Source of the DNA: Phycisphaerae bacterium
GTDB taxonomy: Bacteria > Planctomycetota > Phycisphaerae > UBA1845
Length of the DNA stretch: 11,234 nucleotides
Direction of reading: 5' to 3'
NCBI GenBank assembly: GCA_029260155.1
Contig: JAJDDU010000354.1
Coordinates: forward strand, 1 to 11,234
A program made the translations under genes and the position numbers. How positions within the stretch are numbered: the stretch's first letter is position 1; every line of letters starts with the position of its first letter. A model generated the notes under the pieces. It saw only the letters and a program-made list of their open reading frames with translations, had not been told where the DNA came from and ran no database searches. This document shows positions 5,342 through 11,234 of the stretch, piece by piece.

Positions 5342-7354
5342 ATGGCGGAAGGCGACGGACAGAAGCCCGAGAAACCGGTATCGAAGCGTCCTGGCGGCGA
5401 CCCGAACATGAAGATGTCGCGTGGGGTGATGAGCTGGTTGCTTTTTGTCGGCTTGGCGATCGTTCTGGTTGTGCTATTGAACCAGTCGATGCCGTCGCCG
5501 GAAGAGATCACCATCTCGGAGTTCTACAAGCACGTTGAGAACGGCAACGTTGAGTCTGTGGTTCTGCGCAAGCTTTCCATTCAGGGTGAGTTGGCTGAAT
5601 CGCAGGGCGCCCCTGAGGAGAGCAGTCAACAGTTCAGGGTTCACGTGCCGGATACGCTGGTGAACGCGGAGTTTATCGGCTGGCTGCGGACGCACCTGCC
5701 GGATGCGGACATCAAGGCTGAAGAAGACAGCGTGTTGACGGCGGTGCTGATTGGCATGCTGCCTTGGCTGTTGATCTTCGCGTTCATCTGGTTCGTGGTT
5801 TTTCGACAGTTGCGCAGTGCGGGCGGCGGTCCCGGGATGTTCGGGAGCTTTGGTCGTTCGCGACATCGGGTAAGCACGAAAGAACATACGAGCGTGACGT
5901 TTGCGGACGTGGCCGGCATCGCCGAGGCCAAAGACGAAGTCCAGGAGATCATCGAGTTTCTGAAGAATCCGAAGAAGTTTCAGCGGTTGGGTGGGCGTAT
6001 TCCGCGTGGTGTCTTGCTTATTGGGCTGCCGGGGTGCGGCAAGACGCTTCTCGCGAAGGCGATCGCTGGTGAAGCCAACGTTCCGTTCTTCTCGATTAGC
6101 GGCTCGGACTTCGTGGAGATGTTCGTGGGCGTTGGTGCGTCGCGCGTTCGTGACCTGTTCAAGCAGGCGAAGGAGAACTCGCCGTGCATCATCTTCCTTG
6201 ATGAAATCGACGCGGTGGGTCGTCGGCGTGGCGCGAGCTTCGGCGGTGGCGGGCATGACGAGCGTGAGCAGACGCTGAACGCGATCCTTGTTGAAATGGA
6301 CGGGTTTGGGACGTCTGATCAGGTGATCGTAATCGCGGCGACGAATCGTGTGGACGTGCTGGACCCCGCGTTGATTCGGCCGGGGCGTTTCGATCGCCAG
6401 GTGAACGTGTCGCTTCCGGACATTCAGGGTCGTTACGAGATTCTCAAGGTGCATGCCCGCAAGATCAAGATGGGCCCGACGGTCGATCTTCGGCGATTGG
6501 CCCGTGGCACGCCGATGTTCAGCGGGGCAGATCTCGCGGCGATCATCAACGAAGCCGCGTTGATCGGCACGATGGCCAACAAAGAGTATGTGGATCAGGA
6601 AGATCTCGATGAGGCGCGCGACAAGGTCCGTTGGGGACGAGCCCAGAAGAGTCGCGTCGTGGACGATAACGATCAGAAGGTGATTGCGTATCACGAAGCG
6701 GGCCACGCACTGGTGCAGGCGTTGGAGAAGAATGCCGACCCGCTCCACAAGGTGAGTATTCTGCCGCGTGGTCCGATGGGCGGCGCGACGTTCGCGCTTC
6801 CGGAGCGCGACCGGGTGGTGTACACAACATCCTATCTGCTTGCGACGCTTAAGGTGACTTTGGGCGGTCGTGTTGCGGAGGAGTTGTACTGTGGCGAGAT
6901 CAGCAGCGGTGCATCGTCGGACATTCAGCAAGCGACGGATATCGCCCGCAACATGGTCACCCAGTGGGGCATGACTGAGTCGCTGGGGTTTGTGCATTAC
7001 GGCGAGGATCGGGGCGGCATGCTCGATCTGGGCACGAAGAACTACTCGGAGGACACCGCGGCCAAGATCGACCTGGAAGTCAAGAAAATCGTCGATAAGG
7101 CCTACGAAGAAACCAAGACGATGCTGACGGAGTATCGCGATCGCGCCGACGCGGTTGCGCAGGCGCTGTTGAAATACGAAACTCTGTCGGGCGAGGAGGT
7201 CAACGCGCTGATTCGCGGGGAGACTCTGGAAAGACCATCCGTGACCGACCTTCTGGACAGTGCCCCGCCATCAGTCGGCAGCGCTCGTCCCGTGTCGTCG
7301 GAGCCGGAACCTGAGGTGGGTCTGGGTGGTGGCGAACTGCCTCAGCCTAGTTAG
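5342..7354 (+). CDS. ftsH: ATP-dependent zinc metalloprotease FtsH
   Basis: This 670-residue protein is the AAA+ membrane protease that degrades unassembled membrane proteins and selected soluble substrates. Transmembrane helix 1 is at about 29-46, followed by a periplasmic FtsH_ext domain at 50-130 and helix 2 at 136-155. The AAA domain has Walker A GLPGCGKT (228-235), the pore motif MFVGVG near 260, Walker B IIFLDEID (283-290), and the second region of homology with RPGRFDR. The peptidase domain has HEAGH (451-455) with Asp527 in SSDIQQAT as the likely third zinc ligand. The tail after about 640 is Pro/Ser/Glu-rich and unconserved. Walker A departs from the usual GPPGTGKT but keeps G-x4-GKT. 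The ATG has GGAG (5328-5331) 10 bases upstream. GTG 5339 and TTG 5336 are alternatives adding one or two residues. The next gene, folP, is in the same frame after the TAG. Confidence 0.98.
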   Translation: MAEGDGQKPEKPVSKRPGGDPNMKMSRGVMSWLLFVGLAIVLVVLLNQSMPSPEEITISEFYKHVENGNVESVVLRKLSIQGELAESQGAPEESSQQFRVHVPDTLVNAEFIGWLRTHLPDADIKAEEDSVLTAVLIGMLPWLLIFAFIWFVVFRQLRSAGGGPGMFGSFGRSRHRVSTKEHTSVTFADVAGIAEAKDEVQEIIEFLKNPKKFQRLGGRIPRGVLLIGLPGCGKTLLAKAIAGEANVPFFSISGSDFVEMFVGVGASRVRDLFKQAKENSPCIIFLDEIDAVGRRRGASFGGGGHDEREQTLNAILVEMDGFGTSDQVIVIAATNRVDVLDPALIRPGRFDRQVNVSLPDIQGRYEILKVHARKIKMGPTVDLRRLARGTPMFSGADLAAIINEAALIGTMANKEYVDQEDLDEARDKVRWGRAQKSRVVDDNDQKVIAYHEAGHALVQALEKNADPLHKVSILPRGPMGGATFALPERDRVVYTTSYLLATLKVTLGGRVAEELYCGEISSGASSDIQQATDIARNMVTQWGMTESLGFVHYGEDRGGMLDLGTKNYSEDTAAKIDLEVKKIVDKAYEETKTMLTEYRDRADAVAQALLKYETLSGEEVNALIRGETLERPSVTDLLDSAPPSVGSARPVSSEPEPEVGLGGGELPQPS

Positions 7355-7393
7355 GGAGACGAAGGCACGGCGGATATCAACGCACACGTCGGT

Positions 7394-7408
7394 AGGGATA
7401 CAGGAACG
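7394..7408 (+). promoter_or_regulatory. Candidate non-canonical translation start of folP (ACG)
   Basis: AGGG (7394-7397) lies 8 bases before ACG (7406-7408), which is followed in the folP frame by AAA TGG. Initiating here would give a 285-residue FolP starting just before WALRHGVVDFSAGPVVVGVL, which lines up with the family's usual N-terminus. ACG is one transition from ATG, so it could be a rare ACG start, a mutation or a base-call error. An ATG at 7411 lies nearby but is out of frame. Confidence 0.3.
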
Positions 7409-7465
7409 AAATGGGCGCTACGGCATGGGGTCGTCGATTTTTCGGCGGGACCTGTTGTTGTTGGG

Positions 7466-8263
7466 GTGCTGAACGTGACACCCGACTCGTTCTCCGACGG
7501 GGGGCGGTACGCTCGCGTCGACGATGCGCTGCGTCGGGCGGATGAGATGGTGGCCGAGGGCGTGGGGGTCATCGACGTCGGCCCGGAATCGACGCGACCG
7601 GGGTCCGATTCGGTTCCGGCCGATGAGCAGATCACGCGCATCAAGCCTGTCGTCTTCGGCATTCGTCGCAATCACCCGCGTGTTCCCATTTCCATTGACA
7701 CCCGCATCGCAGAGGTAGCGTGCGCTGCGATCGATGCCGGGGCGGACATCATCAACGATATCTCGGCGCTACGCGACGACGGTTCGATGGCGCGGTTGGC
7801 GTGCGAGACGCAGACGCCCGTGGTTCTGATGCACATGCGTGGAAGTCCGAAGTCGATGCAGGCAGATCTTGGGGACGACGCGTACGTCGATGTGGTCGCG
7901 GATGTCGCAGCGTTTCTTTCGGAGCGAATCGCATTCGCCGCTGAGGCTGGGATTCCACGAGATCGCATCGCGATCGATCCCGGCATCGGTTTTGGCAAGA
8001 CGGCAGTGCATAACCTGGCGATTCTGGGGCATCTTGATGCGTTTGTACGACTCGGCGTGCCTGTTCTGATCGGTGCGTCTCGGAAGCGCTTTCTTGGGAC
8101 GACAACGGGTTCGTCCGATCCGCGGAATCGTCTCTCCGGCTCGCTTGCATGTGTGGCTGCGGCGGTGCTGGCCGGCGTGCAAATGGTGCGGGTACACGAC
8201 GTGTGCGAGAGCGTGGAGGTCGCGCGAGTTGCGGACGCGATCCGCAGCGCGGCAGCAGACTGA
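7466..8263 (+). CDS. folP: Dihydropteroate synthase (true start probably upstream)
   Basis: FolP joins 6-hydroxymethyl-7,8-dihydropterin diphosphate and para-aminobenzoate to make 7,8-dihydropteroate for folate, in the cytoplasm, and is the sulfonamide target. The family motifs appear in order: NVTPDSFSDGG, IDVGPESTRPG, SIDT, INDIS, VLMHMRGSPKSMQ, IDPGIGFGK, LIGASRKRFLG and RLSGSLA..VRVHDV. DVGPESTRPG has Pro where many homologues have Gly. The coordinates use the only canonical start, GTG 7466, which gives 265 residues but cuts the first beta strand and has no proper ribosome site. The same frame continues upstream as WALRHGVVDFSAGPVVVG, which matches the normal FolP N-terminus, back to the ftsH TAG with no ATG, GTG or TTG. 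Starting at ACG 7406 would give 285 residues, close to the 282 of E. coli FolP. It is probably co-transcribed with ftsH. Confidence 0.95.
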   Translation: MLNVTPDSFSDGGRYARVDDALRRADEMVAEGVGVIDVGPESTRPGSDSVPADEQITRIKPVVFGIRRNHPRVPISIDTRIAEVACAAIDAGADIINDISALRDDGSMARLACETQTPVVLMHMRGSPKSMQADLGDDAYVDVVADVAAFLSERIAFAAEAGIPRDRIAIDPGIGFGKTAVHNLAILGHLDAFVRLGVPVLIGASRKRFLGTTTGSSDPRNRLSGSLACVAAAVLAGVQMVRVHDVCESVEVARVADAIRSAAAD

Positions 8264-8272
8264 CGACGGCAC

Positions 8273-8289
8273 GCGAGCCGGCGACTCGC
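8273..8289. terminator. Small hairpin between convergent genes
   Basis: GCGAG (8273-8277) and CTCGC (8285-8289) form a 5-bp stem with a 7-base loop in the 25-base gap between folP and the convergent LolA-like gene. The location suits a bidirectional terminator, but the stem is short and no real T-run follows on either strand. Confidence 0.25.
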
Positions 8290-9089
8290 TATTCGCTCTT
8301 GTCGTTGCCCTCGCTGTCGAGTTCAGCTTTCGCTTGTTCGAGGGCGGCGTCTGGGGGCGTGAATTTGTCCGCGGGCATGTCGACGTTGCACTCGATTGTC
8401 TCGATCGTGATGGTCATTTCCTGCTTCATGGTCCCCATGGACACTGTCTTGATGGTCTTGTGTGCGTACAGGACACCGTCGACTTCCTTGTAGCCCTTTA
8501 GCACTTGCGTCTCGTCAGCGTTCTGCCCGGTGCCGACAACGGTTGTCCGTTCCAAGCCTCGTTGGAGCCATGTGTCGCGTTCGAAGTACGCGGTGACCAC
8601 GTCGCCTTGCGGTGTCGTCTGAAGCAGCTTGAAGCACCCGATTCCTTCAAACTCGACCTCGTCGACACATTTCACGTCCTTGTAGAGATCTCGCCAATTG
8701 AGATCCGGTTGAAAAACGGCGTCCCGTTTCATGGCTTGCTCAATCGGCCCGGTGAGCAACTGCGTTCCCATCGGGGTGGTCATCCAGGCGAGGTTTCCGT
8801 CGGTCCCCTGCTCCATTGTTCCCATTGGCTCCATCTCCAGGCGCATGAGTACCTTGGCGGGAGCGGTGGCGTATTGGGTGAATTTCATGTTGCCCTGGCC
8901 CATCGAAGAAATCGCGATGGTTCCCGTGGTCGCGGTGTTCTTGATCCGGCTGAGCGCCTGTTTTCCGCCGATGCTCTTGACGAATTGATCCATGACGTGC
9001 TGGCCAGTGGGCAATTTGTCTTCGGCATATGCGGGGGCCAGGAAGACGGCGACAAGAGCGAGGGTGAAGTAATTCGGTAGTGTTTTCAT
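8289..9089 (-). CDS. Exported LolA-like protein (outer-membrane lipoprotein-sorting fold)
   Basis: The chosen start gives 266 residues with a textbook signal peptide: MKTLPN, a hydrophobic core, and AYA/E cleavage at 22/23. The mature start (MDQFVKSIGGKQALSRIKN, then TGTIA) and the alternating beta strands that follow are typical of LolA-like/DUF620-like proteins. These include YATAPAKVLMRLEM, a GTMEQGTDGNLAWMTTPMG segment, the Leu/Asp pair before KDVKCVDEVEFEG, and YFERDTWL. These motifs (IGG..AL..I, the DG..AW...P strand, G.DCFVL-like strand) are family knowledge. A lipid-binding or lipoprotein-carrier role is inferred. The Lys/Glu-rich tail is probably disordered. GGAT at 9102-9099, nine bases before ATG 9089, supports this start over the in-frame ATG at 9098. 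It follows the NatB-like gene on the same strand after about 106 bases and may share its transcript. Confidence 0.8.
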   Translation of the reverse strand: MKTLPNYFTLALVAVFLAPAYAEDKLPTGQHVMDQFVKSIGGKQALSRIKNTATTGTIAISSMGQGNMKFTQYATAPAKVLMRLEMEPMGTMEQGTDGNLAWMTTPMGTQLLTGPIEQAMKRDAVFQPDLNWRDLYKDVKCVDEVEFEGIGCFKLLQTTPQGDVVTAYFERDTWLQRGLERTTVVGTGQNADETQVLKGYKEVDGVLYAHKTIKTVSMGTMKQEMTITIETIECNVDMPADKFTPPDAALEQAKAELDSEGNDKSE

Positions 9090-9102
9090 TTTGATCATCC
9101 AA

Positions 9103-9117
9103 GCAGCAATCCGCTGC
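9103..9117 (-). promoter_or_regulatory. Hairpin just before the LolA-like gene's ribosome site
   Basis: GCAGC (9103-9107) and GCTGC (9113-9117) pair exactly around AATCC, ending one base before the GGAT (9102-9099) that serves as ribosome site on the minus strand. On that strand GCAGCG is also repeated directly just upstream. It could affect ribosome access. Evidence is base pairing only. Confidence 0.25.
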
Positions 9118-9195
9118 GGGTCGCTGCAGTACTTAACCAGTGGGGTCCACCGGCTGAAAACCGGGGGCATAAACCAGAACACAATTCTAAGGCCA

Positions 9196-10530
9196 TTATC
9201 CCTTGATCACCCACCTGAGCATATCGCGAGGGCGGGCGCCTTGACCTTGCATGAGGATTCCGACGCGGAACACGCGTCCCGCAGCAAAGACGCAGAAAAC
9301 CGTGGTCGCGAGCACCAAGGCCATTCCGAGCGGCGGCTGCCAGCTTGGAACGCCGGGCGGAATCGCTTGGCGGGTGAGCATCACGATGGGTGTCACCGGA
9401 GGAACCAGCGAGAGCACGGTGGCCATCGTGCTGTTGGGCTCGCGTATGACGCTCTCGAGCAACAGCATGGGGACCATGATGAGCATCATCAGCGGTGTCA
9501 AGGCGGTCTGTGCTTCTCGGTGGTCGCTGCACGCAGCGCCGACGCCGACGAACACCGCCCCGTACATCAACACCGCCAGGATCTGATAGGCTGCGAACCA
9601 GCCGATCAGATGCAGTGGCAAGAGGCTGAGGACACCCTTTTCGTACGCGATGATCAAACCTCCGCCGATGTAGATGGCCACGATCGTCAGCGAGACGCCG
9701 ACCATGCCGATCAACTTGCCCATCATCCAGCGAAAGGGATCGATGCAGCCGAGCAGCACCTCGGCGATGCGCTGCATTTTCTCCTCGAGCACGCTCTGAA
9801 TCAGCGGTCCGGCGGCCATCATGATGACCATGAACATCACGACCACGAGCAGGAAGGGGACGATCACGCTGAGTTTCTGGTTTACCTCATCGGGTTGGGT
9901 GATCTCGCCGGTCGCTGCATCGCGGGCAAGGAGCCCGAACTGATCGACCCTGGTGGGCTGAAGGGCGAGGCTGACCTGTTCGACGTCGAGCCCGGAATCG
10001 TGGAAGCGGGATGTCTGCACGGTGTCGTTGATGGTTGCGCGTAGCCAAACGCGCGCATCGCGATAGGTCGGGGAGTTGGTGTAGTATTTCACGGCGGGTT
10101 GAGCCAAGTCGTCGTCGGCTGGGATGAATACGTCGGGGGCGATCTCGATGAAGGCGAGAAGCTCGCCGTCGCGCACGCGTTCGGAAAGTGCAAGCAGCAG
10201 TTCGTCGGGCGCGTCGGGATCGGGCTGGACGCGTTCGAGCAGAAATCGCGGGACGATTTGCTCAGGATCCTCGGTTTCGGTGGGTTCGCTGAAGATGTCG
10301 TGCGCGTTCCGCGACTCGGCGGCTGATGCGAGTGTGCCGTAGAGGGCGTCGCTGTGATCGATGATGGCGATGCGTCTGTCGCTAGTGTCCATGCTGGCGT
10401 CGCCGAGGAACTTCTCAGCGATGAACCCGCTGCCCATGAGCACGGGCATGAGCAAAATGGTGATAATGAACGCCTTGGTGCGCACGGCGGCTAGGTACTC
10501 ACGGACGGCGACGACGATTACCTTACGCAT
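9196..10530 (-). CDS. NatB/ABC-2-type ABC transporter permease
   Basis: A 444-residue membrane protein starting at ATG 10530. One N-terminal helix (about 20-38) is followed by a large extracytoplasmic domain (about 40-215). Five more membrane segments lie near 219-244, 276-297, 306-334, 343-361 and 400-423. Between the second and third helices, EEKMQRIAEVLLGCIDPFRW..GKLIG (249-275) matches the coupling-helix motif of NatB-type permeases (EEK..R..EVLL......GK..G). This half-transporter would pair with the adjacent ATPase to export an unknown substrate; NatAB of Bacillus exports sodium, but related pairs export other compounds. The gene starts 11 bases after the ATPase stop, so the two form an operon, and GAGG just upstream may serve as ribosome site. 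The acidic stretch SEPTETEDPEQ near 81-91 is unconserved linker. Confidence 0.92.
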   Translation of the reverse strand: MRKVIVVAVREYLAAVRTKAFIITILLMPVLMGSGFIAEKFLGDASMDTSDRRIAIIDHSDALYGTLASAAESRNAHDIFSEPTETEDPEQIVPRFLLERVQPDPDAPDELLLALSERVRDGELLAFIEIAPDVFIPADDDLAQPAVKYYTNSPTYRDARVWLRATINDTVQTSRFHDSGLDVEQVSLALQPTRVDQFGLLARDAATGEITQPDEVNQKLSVIVPFLLVVVMFMVIMMAAGPLIQSVLEEKMQRIAEVLLGCIDPFRWMMGKLIGMVGVSLTIVAIYIGGGLIIAYEKGVLSLLPLHLIGWFAAYQILAVLMYGAVFVGVGAACSDHREAQTALTPLMMLIMVPMLLLESVIREPNSTMATVLSLVPPVTPIVMLTRQAIPPGVPSWQPPLGMALVLATTVFCVFAAGRVFRVGILMQGQGARPRDMLRWVIKG

Positions 10531-10541
10531 GTCGGGCCTCT

Positions 10542-11234
10542 TTATTCATCGTGCGTTTCCTGCGATTCAGGCCCTGCGATGCGAACGAACACGTCGTGCA
10601 ACGACGGGTGGGTCTTCTCAAAATGTTGGACGCGGCCTCTGTCGAGCAGCTGCCGAAGGATGCCCTGGCTGTCGGAGCCGTCCGCAACTCGGAGTTCCTG
10701 ATAGCGGCCGAAATCGCTGACGCTGGTGACACCTGTGAGTCCGTCGAGGCTGTTGCCGTTAAGATCGACGCGAACGCGCAAAGTGTCCGTGCCGTAAGCT
10801 GACTGTATCTCAGCGAGCGTGCCGTCGAGAACCTTCTTGCCTTTGTAAATCATGAAAATAGCGTCGCACATTTTTTCGGCGACGCTCATGTCGTGTGTCG
10901 AGAGAATGACGGTTGCGCCTTCGCGACGCAGTTCGAGAATGACATCGCGCAACAGGTTGGCATTGACCGGATCGAGCCCGGTGAACGGTTCGTCAAGGAT
11001 GATCAGGTCCGGCTTTGCGATAACTGCGGCGATGAACTGTATCTTCTGGGCCATGCCCTTGGACAGCGCATCGATTTTCTTTCCGCCCCACTGGGCAAGG
11101 CCCATCCGCTCAAGCCAGCGGTCGATTTCGCGTCGCGGATTCCGCAATCCCTTGAGCTCGGCGTAGAACCGGAGGGTATCGCGAACCTTCATGGTCTTGT
11201 AGAGGCCTCTTTCCTCGGGGAGGTAACCAATGTG
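10542..11234 (-). CDS. NatA-type ABC transporter ATPase, N-terminus outside the window
   Basis: The visible 230 residues run from the window edge to TAA 10544-10542. Visible residues 1-15 read HIGYLPEERGLYKTM, the NatA-family segment after the Q-loop. The ABC signature LSKGM is at visible 57-61 and is followed by QKIQF. Walker B LIILDEP with D81 and E82 is followed by the D-loop GLDP, and the H-loop STHD has His114. The C-terminus carries the DUF4162-type extension ending LHDVFVRIAG. Walker A lies beyond the window. It powers the NatB-like permease encoded 11 bases downstream. The ATG at 11192 is internal and is not the start, because the frame continues to the edge with conserved sequence. 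Confidence 0.95.
   Translation of the reverse strand, partial: HIGYLPEERGLYKTMKVRDTLRFYAELKGLRNPRREIDRWLERMGLAQWGGKKIDALSKGMAQKIQFIAAVIAKPDLIILDEPFTGLDPVNANLLRDVILELRREGATVILSTHDMSVAEKMCDAIFMIYKGKKVLDGTLAEIQSAYGTDTLRVRVDLNGNSLDGLTGVTSVSDFGRYQELRVADGSDSQGILRQLLDRGRVQHFEKTHPSLHDVFVRIAGPESQETHDE

Noticed and set aside
5474..6997. 507-codon minus-strand frame antisense to ftsH
   Set aside because: It is a shadow of ftsH codon bias: His/Arg-rich, with no domain, and lying wholly inside a certain gene.
9091..10044. 317-codon plus-strand His/Asp-rich frame
   Set aside because: Its H/D/E-rich sequence is the reverse reading of hydrophobic membrane codons of the NatB-like permease.

Overview
The window looks like chromosomal DNA of a planctomycete, possibly from the Phycisphaerae or a related class. 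The reasons are the moderately high GC, poor Shine-Dalgarno use, a secreted protein opening with a 'GTGFTYQGQL' motif, a peptidase-MA/DUF1570-like protein, a LolA-like secreted protein, and the order bamD-like, lptE-like, ftsH, folP. No rRNA, tRNA, CRISPR array, integrase or intact insertion sequence was seen. The organism is inferred from family resemblance only.

Layout. (1) 1-1515, minus: most of a secreted tail-fibre-like surface protein whose C-terminus lies beyond the window. (2) 1516-2421: about 900 bases with no convincing gene. It holds an extended -10 promoter-like site, adjacent hairpins, a possible remnant of an ECF sigma-factor gene, further inverted repeats and a G-run cluster. 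(3) 2422-3504, plus: an exported HExxH putative metallopeptidase. (4) 3505-3725: a gap with a strong 9-bp palindrome and a second related hairpin, probably a dispersed palindromic repeat. (5) 3726-5206, plus: a BamD-like TPR protein and an LptE-like lipoprotein overlapping as TAATG. (6) 5342-7354, plus: ftsH. (7) folP, plus, ending at 8263. It lies in the same reading frame as ftsH, separated by one TAG, and has no ATG, GTG or TTG in front of its conserved first strand. (8) 8289-9089, minus: an exported LolA-like protein, convergent with folP. (9) 9196-11234, minus: a NatA/NatB-type ABC transporter, with the ATPase cut by the window edge.

Together the genes read as an envelope-biogenesis and housekeeping neighbourhood. 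BamD-like and LptE-like factors would serve outer-membrane protein and lipopolysaccharide assembly, FtsH is the membrane quality-control protease, and FolP makes dihydropteroate for folate. The NatAB-like exporter and the LolA-like protein also act at the envelope. I found no clear new multi-gene system. The points most worth a second look are the ftsH-TAG-folP arrangement, the palindromic repeat at 3543-3598, and the promoter-plus-hairpin region near 1747-1849.
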